A stretch of 64,000 nt of DNA, taken from Leptothoe kymatousa TAU-MAC 1615 (lineage in GTDB: Bacteria > Cyanobacteriota > Cyanobacteriia > Phormidesmidales > Phormidesmidaceae). Under the pieces are notes generated by a model. That model saw only the letters and a program-made list of their open reading frames with translations, searched no databases and was not told the origin of the DNA. Both the position numbers and the translations under genes were made by a program. Location: NCBI RefSeq assembly GCF_018739865.1, contig NZ_JADOER010000004.1:1002157-1066156 (forward strand), given 5' to 3'. Of the stretch, positions 9,937-17,164 are shown piece by piece (position 1 is the first letter of the stretch; the number at the start of each line of letters is the position of its first letter).

Positions 9937-9968
9937 AATGAGGACATTGCCCTTGGCATGTCCTCATT
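9937..9968. terminator. Bidirectional hairpin between ndhH and pentapeptide gene
   Basis: An 11-bp perfect inverted repeat, AATGAGGACAT (9937-9947) and ATGTCCTCATT (9958-9968), encloses a short partly paired loop (TGCCCTTGGC). It lies between two convergent genes and touches the stop codon of the minus-strand gene, so it can act on both transcripts. T-tracts are short, so efficiency is uncertain. Confidence 0.6.
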
Positions 9969-10720
9969 TATTGTGAGCTGCTAGAGTCATCATCAATGTT
10001 GCAATCGGTTACCTGATTGATCGAATTGATATATCCCTCATGGGCTGTGGAGCCATCAGGATAGGTGACGAAGGCCATGTCAGCTTGATCGAAACGGGTT
10101 CCACGGGTGATGGCGTTGTACATGTCGGCATAGCGCATGTAAGCTTGGGAAAAGTTAGCCCCGGTCATATCGGCTGCCCGTAAAATGGTGCCGTAAAGGC
10201 TGGCACTCTTAAAGCTGCTATTTACGAGACGGGCCGAACAAAGATTGGCATCGCGCAGTTCCGCATTGGTCAGGTCGGCTCGTTCAAGGTTGGTATATTC
10301 CAGGGTTCCTTGCAGAATTTTGGCATTGCGGAGGTTAGCCCTTACCATACTGGCTTCTTCTAAATCGGCCCCACGCAGGTTGGTGTAACTTAAGTCGGCT
10401 TCATCTAGCTTGGCTTCTCTGAAGATCGTATTAATCAAAAGACTGTTGCTAAAATTCGCACCCCGGAGGTCGGAGCCAAAAAAGTTTGCGCGGCTTAAGT
10501 CCTGATTGCTGAAATCCTTGCCTCTTAGGTCGCAGCTGACGCAGGTGTAGTTAGGATGCTGAGGGTCGGTCATCGCATCCAACGAATTACCTCGCTGGGT
10601 AACCGCCACAGCTGGATCACTGGATTTTGATAACGCTTTGTCGACCTGCGGTAAACGCAAGAGTAAAGGGGCCATTGCGGCCGATAAAATCAACAGGGTC
10701 AGCAGAAAATTCAGTTTCAT
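9968..10720 (-). CDS. Membrane-anchored/secreted pentapeptide-repeat protein
   Basis: The 250-residue protein has an N-terminal hydrophobic segment (LNFLLTLLILSAAMAPLLLRL), either an uncleaved anchor or a signal peptide. From about residue 58 it has a YTCVSCDLRGKDFSNQDLS entry, then A(N/D)LxX pentapeptide repeats to about residue 220 that predict a right-handed quadrilateral beta-helix. The CVSCDLRG start is a common lead-in to such repeats in cyanobacterial lumenal or periplasmic proteins. The C-terminus ends in an acidic-serine tail (DDDSSSSQ). The biochemical role of this family is mostly unknown. A second, cytosolic-looking pentapeptide gene lies at 12212-13195. Confidence 0.85.
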   Translation of the reverse strand: MKLNFLLTLLILSAAMAPLLLRLPQVDKALSKSSDPAVAVTQRGNSLDAMTDPQHPNYTCVSCDLRGKDFSNQDLSRANFFGSDLRGANFSNSLLINTIFREAKLDEADLSYTNLRGADLEEASMVRANLRNAKILQGTLEYTNLERADLTNAELRDANLCSARLVNSSFKSASLYGTILRAADMTGANFSQAYMRYADMYNAITRGTRFDQADMAFVTYPDGSTAHEGYINSINQVTDCNIDDDSSSSQ

Positions 10721-11223
10721 AGGCTATGCACTGTCGATAATAAAAGCAAAAATTAATATAAGAGTTAAAGGGAACTGACCCGAACTATGATTTCACTTGA
10801 AAGATACTGCTGTATTGCATGTCTTTCAGATTGATTTATCTTCTAAATCAGTAAAAATAAAAAATATAGTAAGGAGCTGAAGCAGCTTCCCCTAAGAAAT
10901 AAGAGCTATAACATTTATACCTGTCCTATGCAAAAGGACGCCCACCAGAACATTCTGTCTATTACTATAGGTTTTTCCTATTTCTGGATTTTTAAATATA
11001 GCTTTTAGTTATAAATTTGTCCTACGTGTAGATAAATACTTCAATAAGGCGTTTATGAAGCCTTATTCATTAGTTATTTAATATGTTTCAAATAGTCACG
11101 ATTGTTCTATGGTCTTTCTTAAACTACCTCCTGACGATAATTGTTTTGGATGGATTCTTTAAGAGGACATACAGACGTTAACTCAACCTTACGTTATTAT
11201 TCACCGATTACAGATTGAATTCC
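10721..11223. other. AT-rich intergenic region between divergent genes
   Basis: About 500 bp with no supportable gene, separating the divergent pentapeptide (minus) and membrane-protein (plus) genes. It must hold both promoters. A small hairpin, AATAAGGC / GCCTTATT, lies near 11043-11067. No repeat or RNA gene was recognised. Confidence 0.5.
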
Positions 11224-12012
11224 ATGGGCTCATCTCCCTTTCGTAGCATATTCTTACCTTCGCTAGTGTCATCGGGATTAGCATTTGCTGTAATCACCTT
11301 GCCACTATCCATGGCTAACTCTGTTCCTACTTGGGTTTCACCTGGTCAAGCCCGAGGCGATTTGATTAGTCCGTTGGAGAATTCGGCTAAACCAATTATT
11401 CGTTATATCGGCATTGCCATTATTGGTAGTGTGGGCACAGGCATGCTGACGGCAGATATTTTGCGCCGTTTCTATCAGCGAAAAAGGATGCTAGATGCGG
11501 CACCTGAACCTTTTGAAGTTTCCTCTAGTTCTAGTCCCATTCCAGAAGAGCGTATTTCTTCAGATTTTGATGAGGTGTTGCCGACTTCGCTGGGGGTGGG
11601 GAGTTCGATGACCTTAAATGGTCAAAGTTTATTAGCTACAAAGCTTGCTCCAGGGCATACGGTCGTTCACTTCAAGGGATATACTCAGCAGGATAGTGTG
11701 GATGGCCTAGATTTGGATCCGGTTGCACTAGAAGAGCTGATCCTATTAGATGCAGATGATCCATCCATTGATGTGCCTGTGTTGATGTTTTTAGATCAGG
11801 TTGAACCTGCCCATTTGGATACAGGGGATGCGATGGTCTTTGGTGTGCGCTATCAAAATAAGTATTACTGTTTGTGGCGCAGTACTGATAAACACGAGCA
11901 AGTGATGGGATGGGCTCGTCGGCTTATTCGTCGGCAAAGGGATGTGATTGTTACCCAACATGAACAGGGGCAATACTCCCTATGGTATGTTCCTCCTAAG
12001 CATTTGAGATAA
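11224..12012 (+). CDS. Conserved membrane protein of unknown function
   Basis: From the ATG at 11224 the protein has 262 residues; a TTG at 11215 would add three. An N-terminal hydrophobic stretch (LVSSGLAFAVITLPLSM) looks like a signal peptide or first membrane helix. A second helix follows at about residues 60-80 (IIRYIGIAIIGSVGTGMLTADIL) and a basic stop-transfer RRFYQRKR. The remaining ~170 residues are soluble, with a Ser/Pro/Glu linker and then a compact domain (SLLATKLAPGHTVVHFKGY ... YYCLWRSTDKHEQVMGWARRLIRRQRDVIVTQ). I do not recognise the family. It sits between two pentapeptide-repeat genes, with a long upstream region. Confidence 0.55.
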   Translation: MGSSPFRSIFLPSLVSSGLAFAVITLPLSMANSVPTWVSPGQARGDLISPLENSAKPIIRYIGIAIIGSVGTGMLTADILRRFYQRKRMLDAAPEPFEVSSSSSPIPEERISSDFDEVLPTSLGVGSSMTLNGQSLLATKLAPGHTVVHFKGYTQQDSVDGLDLDPVALEELILLDADDPSIDVPVLMFLDQVEPAHLDTGDAMVFGVRYQNKYYCLWRSTDKHEQVMGWARRLIRRQRDVIVTQHEQGQYSLWYVPPKHLR

Positions 12013-12066
12013 GGCGAAAGTTTAGCGAATCCATTTATAGATAATCAAGTTGATCCATAGGCATTA

Positions 12067-12166
12067 AGGGCTTGTTAAAAATTAAAATCGTGGCCTTGTG
12101 CATTTAAATCATGACTTAACAAGTCTTTTGGGCTTAACCCGTGAAGTAGTTTTTTAATAGCGCCTA
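12067..12166 (+). repeat. Dispersed ~100-bp intergenic repeat, copy A
   Basis: This stretch is about 78% identical by eye to 36742-36841. Both copies start AGGGCTTGTTAAAAA, carry CATGACTTAACAAG in the middle and share GGCTTAA and AGTAGTTT further on. An inverted repeat (CTTGTTAA / TTAACAAG, 12071-12078 and 12115-12122) could fold the left half. No open frame spans it. It lies about 45 nt upstream of the pentapeptide gene at 12212. It is likely a small non-autonomous mobile element or a shared regulatory RNA element. Confidence 0.7.
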
Positions 12167-12211
12167 ACTAACTATTTTTAATTTTTTCTATAGTCATCGA
12201 ATTTGTTTATT

Positions 12212-13195
12212 ATGACTGACTTATCTTCCCAAGTGATTGAGGCTTATGCCAGGGGACGGCGTGACTTTAGCTACTGTCAGATGCCTGCTATTCGCGTGTC
12301 TCAATATGCGTTAACGGGGATTGATCTGTGGGGATGTAATTTGGTAGACGCCCATTTGGCGGATGTTGATTTTAGTAGTAGCAATCTCCGTGGGGCAGAT
12401 TTGCGTCGGGCTAATTTGCGCCGGACTAATTTTCAAGGGGCTGATTTACGAGGAGCCTGTCTGAAGGATGCGCAGGTTGAGGATGCTAATTTTCAAGATG
12501 CGATCGCAGATGAGCGGACCGAATTTCCCGATCACTTTGACCCATTGCAGGCCGGTATCCATCAGTTAGCTCCCAATGCACCGCTAATAGACTCAGACCT
12601 CAGACAGCGTGACCTGGGAGGAATCGATCTGAGCCATAGTGACTTAGCCGGTGCCGAACTCAGCCAAACCAATTTGTTAGGAGCTTGGTTAGTGGGGGCA
12701 CAGCTAACCGAGGCTGACCTAAGCTATGCCAATCTCAATTCCAGTAATTTAACCAATGCGAGTCTTCAACGGGCCAAGTTAAAGGGAACGAATTTAAACC
12801 GCGCTAATTTAACTAAAACCACACTTTTTGGGGTGGACCTAAGGCAAACTGACCTTAAGGAAACCTGTTTACTAGGAGCCGTGTGTGACCCCGCCACCCA
12901 ATGGCCGGATGACTTTGATTGGGAATGGGCCGGTGTTTACTGTTTAGGCCCTAATCAATCCCTATGGGCTGCGGATCTCAGCAATTTAGTATTGATTGGG
13001 ATTGACCTAAGTGGTGCCAATCTTGTGGGGGTTAATTTTACAGGGACCGATTTATGGGGGGCGAATCTTCAAGGTTGTGACCTGAGAGATGCCTGTTTAG
13101 CAGGGGCCAATCTGTGGGGCGCAAATTTAGTAGATGCAGACCTGACCGGTGCAGAAATCGATACCGCTAATTTAGAAGCCGCTATGTTGTCCTAA
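12212..13195 (+). CDS. Pentapeptide-repeat protein, no signal peptide
   Basis: The ATG at 12212 (after a weaker in-frame TTG at 12203) gives 327 residues without a signal peptide. Nearly the whole chain consists of A(N/D)LxX pentapeptides arranged in three blocks: about residues 30-105, 130-225 and 250-325. They are separated by two similar non-repeat inserts, TEFPDHFDPLQAGIHQLAPN and TQWPDDFDWEWAGVYCLGPN. These inserts share the pattern T-x-(F/W)-P-D-x-F-D-x-x-x-A-G-(I/V)-(H/Y), suggesting internal triplication of a beta-helix module. Function unknown; probably cytosolic. A perfect 16-bp hairpin overlaps its stop codon. Confidence 0.85.
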   Translation: MTDLSSQVIEAYARGRRDFSYCQMPAIRVSQYALTGIDLWGCNLVDAHLADVDFSSSNLRGADLRRANLRRTNFQGADLRGACLKDAQVEDANFQDAIADERTEFPDHFDPLQAGIHQLAPNAPLIDSDLRQRDLGGIDLSHSDLAGAELSQTNLLGAWLVGAQLTEADLSYANLNSSNLTNASLQRAKLKGTNLNRANLTKTTLFGVDLRQTDLKETCLLGAVCDPATQWPDDFDWEWAGVYCLGPNQSLWAADLSNLVLIGIDLSGANLVGVNFTGTDLWGANLQGCDLRDACLAGANLWGANLVDADLTGAEIDTANLEAAMLS

Positions 13196-13226
13196 CGCTG
13201 GGCCTAACGCTAGGCCCAGCGTTAGG
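13191..13226. terminator. Perfect 16-bp hairpin overlapping the stop codon
   Basis: The left arm (13191-13206, CCTAACGCTGGGCCTA) and right arm (13211-13226) are perfect reverse complements with a 4-nt loop ACGC. The stop codon of the pentapeptide gene lies inside the left arm. No T-tract follows; instead the sequence runs into further GGCGTAGGCCTAGCATCAGG variants, partial copies of the arm. It may terminate transcription between these convergent genes, or it may be a REP-like palindrome. Confidence 0.65.
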
Positions 13227-13255
13227 CGTAGGCCTAGCATCAGGCGTAGGGGGCT

Positions 13256-13993
13256 TTAGTAGAGAAACTCCTCTGGTTCTGGCGGACGATTAGTTTGACG
13301 TTCTTTAGGAAAGTCTACCTGGTAAGGCATGGGTGGTTCCTCAATCAAAATGTGTCGGGTGCCCCAGCCATCGTTATAAAGTTCTGGCCGAGCACTGATC
13401 TGATTGTCGACCGGAATATCTAATACCTTCGTCATTTCCAGGTAGCGACGACCTTCCAGCGTAGTTTGCAATAAATCTGGCGATACCTTGAGACCTTGCT
13501 GGGCAAGAATTCGCTCCAACGTAGTTAGCTGGTCAAGAGGTGTGTATGTGACGGTCACGACCACGTCGTCTGTTGGCACCACATCCAGGTCTAATTCCTT
13601 TTGATCTAGTTGCCACGTTTCTTTGCGGCTACCATCAGCGGCCACCTGCTTGAGGGTGAGTTCCCCTTGCCATCGCCCACTTTGTACCCGCACCACTTGA
13701 TAGTCCAAAATCGAATAGGTTGGTTTGGGCTCCACCGTCTTGTCTTTAGGGGCAAGCTGCCGCATGACCAAAAGGTTCAACTCTGTTTGGTTGGGGAAAT
13801 TAGCAGTCCCCTGAATATCGTAGGTATAACTACGGCTGCCAGGCTCCACCGTGAAATCCATTTCAGCTATCGGCAAACGGTTGATCAAAACTGGATTATT
13901 GGGAGTTTCAATCGAAAAGCCACAACTACTTAAAAAGCTACCAAAACTAGTAATGGCCAATATCTGGATGGCACGGAGACGCAATTTTACCAT
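13256..13993 (-). CDS. Putative lipoprotein, unknown function
   Basis: The 245-residue product (ATG at 13993; a TTG two codons earlier is possible) begins with a basic N-terminus and a hydrophobic core ending in the lipobox LSSC, with the modified Cys near residue 24. It is therefore probably membrane-anchored and exported. The body predicts beta strands (MDFTVEPGSRSYTYDIQGTANFP, TELNLLVMRQLAP, VTVTYTPLDQLTTLERILAQQG) and ends in a Pro/Glu-rich tail. No catalytic motif was recognised. It converges with the pentapeptide gene across the 13191-13226 hairpin. Confidence 0.6.
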   Translation of the reverse strand: MVKLRLRAIQILAITSFGSFLSSCGFSIETPNNPVLINRLPIAEMDFTVEPGSRSYTYDIQGTANFPNQTELNLLVMRQLAPKDKTVEPKPTYSILDYQVVRVQSGRWQGELTLKQVAADGSRKETWQLDQKELDLDVVPTDDVVVTVTYTPLDQLTTLERILAQQGLKVSPDLLQTTLEGRRYLEMTKVLDIPVDNQISARPELYNDGWGTRHILIEEPPMPYQVDFPKERQTNRPPEPEEFLY

Positions 13994-14745
13994 TGTCAAT
14001 TTGATATAATTAGTAAAATATAAAGGAGGTATAAGCTTGGCATGAATTAGATAATTGTCTGCCCTTGCCAGACCAGATTGATAAACCTGTTCTTAGGCAA
14101 AATAAAGGCATTACTTAGCCCTATAGGAATCGCTTACAACGGGTTTCGATATGGAGCAGGAAAAAATCAGCCACTTCCTATAATTACCTAAATCCATAAT
14201 CGAATTGTCAACTACGTTCGGTTTAATGCTACACCTATAGATTAGTGCTCTACTTACAGATCGTCGATGTCATAGGAATATTTCTATCACCCTACGATCT
14301 AAAATTTCATTGAAAATACATGCAGAGGTTGTTGCTTTTAATACTCCCTTCATAGGTAAATTTGCAAGCTAGATGTTGAATTATTAGTTCAACCTGCGAA
14401 TTATATTTTTATGTTCATGCGCTGAAAGATTTAAATAGATTTGCCCATCTAAAGCGGAACTTGAACGAAGTTTACCGGATTCCACTGATTAGGTGTGATA
14501 TGTGAAGTTAGCAGCTTGCGACCAGCTTGATGCATTATTCCTTAAATCCCGAGAACACTAGCCGTTATAGGCGAGTCAGGGTGAATGCTAGTTATATGTG
14601 TAAAACAAGAAGCTATGGAAACATCCTAGTAAGGAATTTTTTAGCTCATTAATACCTGACGCAATTCTCTTTTGGAGGAGCGTTAGGGCTCGTATATGTT
14701 TGAACGGCTAATAATAGCCAATAGTTTGATTATTTCGACCTAGGT
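13994..14745. other. Long leader region upstream of bcsB
   Basis: About 750 bp of AT-rich DNA without a credible gene. A strong Shine-Dalgarno sequence (AAAGGAGGT, about 14022-14030) is followed at 14042 by ATG-AAT-TAG, a two-codon frame. A second SD-like GGAGGAG (around 14674) sits 15 nt before an ATG opening a 15-codon frame (14696-14743) that stops 2 nt before the bcsB ATG. These could be leader peptides or chance. No riboswitch fold was recognised. Confidence 0.4.
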
Positions 14746-17163
14746 ATGTATCTGGGGGGAGTGCTTGTATCAGTGTTTTTAAGGATAATTAGAAAAAGAC
14801 TATTTATCTCGCTATTTTTATCTGTCCTACTATCTGTGACCACTTTGGGCCCCAGTATGGCCCAAGTAACATCATCCCCTGGTGCTGCCGATAATGCGGC
14901 AGAAGCAGGTACTGCCAGCGACCGTCGAAATCGTAACGAGGACGGTTCAACAGCAGGGCGTGATTTGTTGCAAGATGCCCAAGCGGCTGAATTAGAACAA
15001 AAAGACGACGATAGCCAATATATTCTTGAATTTAACCGTAGTCCGGTCGTCGGTACTCGGTTGAGATTAGAGGGAATTTACAATGAGTCCCGGTTACGAT
15101 TTACTCGGCCTAGAAATTGGTCGGTAAAATCCGTCAAGATTCTTCTGCGCTATCGCCATTCGGGTGCGTTGTATGCCACCAGGTCTAACCTGAACGTCAT
15201 TGTGAATGACAACAATGTGGGTAGCGTCCCTCTCAATCTCAAGCAAGGAGATACGGGGACGATTGTGTTTGATATTCCCACCCGTATCCTCAAGGATTAC
15301 AACGAGTTAATTATTGCCGGATTGCAAAATAACTCCCCCACCTGTACCCAGGACCCCTTTGATCCGTCGCTGTGGACTGAGATTCTGCCGGATTCAAAGC
15401 TGGTCTTCAACTACGATGCAGAACCTTTTCAATTAGATTTCAATAGCTATCCCTATCCCCTAATTGATGTTCTAAGTTTAGAGACAAATCATATTGATTA
15501 TGTCTTGCCCACAAAGCAGGATCAGGCATGGTTGACGGCTGTGGCTAAGTTACAGACGTCGTTAGGTCGCATTGCGGATTACCGTCCCCTAGAAACCGAT
15601 CTAGTGAAGAAATTGGATGATGTATCCAAGGGGAATCGAGTCGTTGTGGTGGGTACTCCGGCTCAGCAGCCTATGTTGGAGGGATTAGATTTACCGCTAG
15701 ATCTCAAAAACAAGCGTTGGTTGGATGATAAGCAGACGCTGATTCCATCTGATAAGGGTATTTTGATGTGGACTGTACTGGAAGACAAACAGGCTCCTGT
15801 GCTGGTAGCGACTGGCAATGGTCCAGCGGCTGTGGCCAAAGCAGTGCAGTTTTTGACCCAATCCCAAGATCGTAAAATTGGTTCTGGCCAGGTTGTGCTG
15901 GTGGATGATGTGGAAGAGATTTCCACCCCAGACATGCGTGATTGGCCACGTTATTTACCGTTGTCCGACAACTTTGAACTGGGCGATTTGACTGGGTTTA
16001 ACGGTGAGCCCATGGACGATGTTGTGATTCGAGGTGCCCACGCTCCCGCATTTGAGTTTGACTTTAAGGCCCTGCCAGACGATCGCTTTTTGCCAGGTAA
16101 TGTGATGAACCTGCGCTATACCTACGGTCCTCAGGTTAACCCGCTGACATCTCTGGTGGAGGTTCAATTAGATGGCATTACCGTAGCCGGTAAACGACTA
16201 GATTCTATTGATGGTAAGCGCCGAGCTAACTTGAAAGTGGAGCTGCCAGAGCAGCATATTACGCCCCAGTCGCGAATTAAGGTCTATCTGCGGTTTGATC
16301 CACGGGAACGGCGTTCCTGTAGTCGAGTGACCGACCACCAGCTCTGGGGGACAATCCATAGCGACAGTAACTTTAACTTGAATCGTCAGCAGGTGGCTAA
16401 GCTTCCAGATCTGAACTTGATTAAGTCTGGCTATCCCTTTGCATCTCCCCAAGATTTGTCCCGTACGGCTATTGTGATGCCCAATACCCCCAGCGTGACC
16501 GAATTATCAGTGATGCTGGAGCTGAGTGAGCGTCTTGGTCGCTTGAGCCGTTCAGAGGCGATACAACTTGCGGTTTACCCTGTGGGGCAGCTGCCTCAGG
16601 AAGTGCAGGCGTCGGAACATTTAGTGGCTATTGGATTGCGCTCTAAGTTTCCGTTGGTTGAAGCCCTTGACAGTGCTGAATTTAATTTGAAAGACGGCGC
16701 TCGTCAGTGGGGAGATAGTCAGGTGCAGGCATTACCTGATGCGGAGGGTGTTCTACAGCAACAGCTTTCCCCCTGGAATGAGGCGCGAGTGTTGCTGACG
16801 TTAACGGCTCAATCTGAGTCGGGCTTGAAGCAACTGCGAGATCTTTTGGAATTAGATTCTCTCTTTTATCAGCTACAGGGGGATACGGCTCTAATTAGTG
16901 CCAATGATGAAAATCCATCTCCCTATGATGAGAATGCCTATAATCTTGAATTCTTACAGCGGTCGGCTCAGCGAGATATTCAAGAAGAAAGCACATTTCA
17001 GCGAGCGATCACGGTGATTCAAGGTAACTGGTTCCTGCTGATTCCAGGCATCATTATTCTGTCGCTGATGCTCTATGGTGTGATTCAAGCCTATCTGAAG
17101 AGAAATGAAGCCATCGCTGCTGCTGGTGTAATGGCTGATCCATCTGCACCAGGAGAGCTTTAA
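14746..17163 (+). CDS. bcsB: Cellulose synthase accessory subunit BcsB
   Basis: BcsB forms the periplasmic, membrane-anchored part of the cellulose synthase and guides the nascent glucan out of the BcsA channel. The 805-residue protein has a signal-type N-terminus (KRLFISLFLSVLLSVTTLG, cleavage after SMAQ). Beta-jellyroll and flavodoxin-like modules follow, and the family opening GTRLRLEGIYNESRLRFTRP is visible. A single C-terminal membrane helix (NWFLLIPGIIILSLMLYGVIQAYL, about 765-790) matches the BcsB anchor. The bcsA ATG lies 1 nt after its stop, so the two are cotranscribed. The ATG has no good SD nearby; GTGs at 14761 and 14773 are alternatives. Confidence 0.88.
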   Translation: MYLGGVLVSVFLRIIRKRLFISLFLSVLLSVTTLGPSMAQVTSSPGAADNAAEAGTASDRRNRNEDGSTAGRDLLQDAQAAELEQKDDDSQYILEFNRSPVVGTRLRLEGIYNESRLRFTRPRNWSVKSVKILLRYRHSGALYATRSNLNVIVNDNNVGSVPLNLKQGDTGTIVFDIPTRILKDYNELIIAGLQNNSPTCTQDPFDPSLWTEILPDSKLVFNYDAEPFQLDFNSYPYPLIDVLSLETNHIDYVLPTKQDQAWLTAVAKLQTSLGRIADYRPLETDLVKKLDDVSKGNRVVVVGTPAQQPMLEGLDLPLDLKNKRWLDDKQTLIPSDKGILMWTVLEDKQAPVLVATGNGPAAVAKAVQFLTQSQDRKIGSGQVVLVDDVEEISTPDMRDWPRYLPLSDNFELGDLTGFNGEPMDDVVIRGAHAPAFEFDFKALPDDRFLPGNVMNLRYTYGPQVNPLTSLVEVQLDGITVAGKRLDSIDGKRRANLKVELPEQHITPQSRIKVYLRFDPRERRSCSRVTDHQLWGTIHSDSNFNLNRQQVAKLPDLNLIKSGYPFASPQDLSRTAIVMPNTPSVTELSVMLELSERLGRLSRSEAIQLAVYPVGQLPQEVQASEHLVAIGLRSKFPLVEALDSAEFNLKDGARQWGDSQVQALPDAEGVLQQQLSPWNEARVLLTLTAQSESGLKQLRDLLELDSLFYQLQGDTALISANDENPSPYDENAYNLEFLQRSAQRDIQEESTFQRAITVIQGNWFLLIPGIIILSLMLYGVIQAYLKRNEAIAAAGVMADPSAPGEL

Positions 17164-17164
17164 T

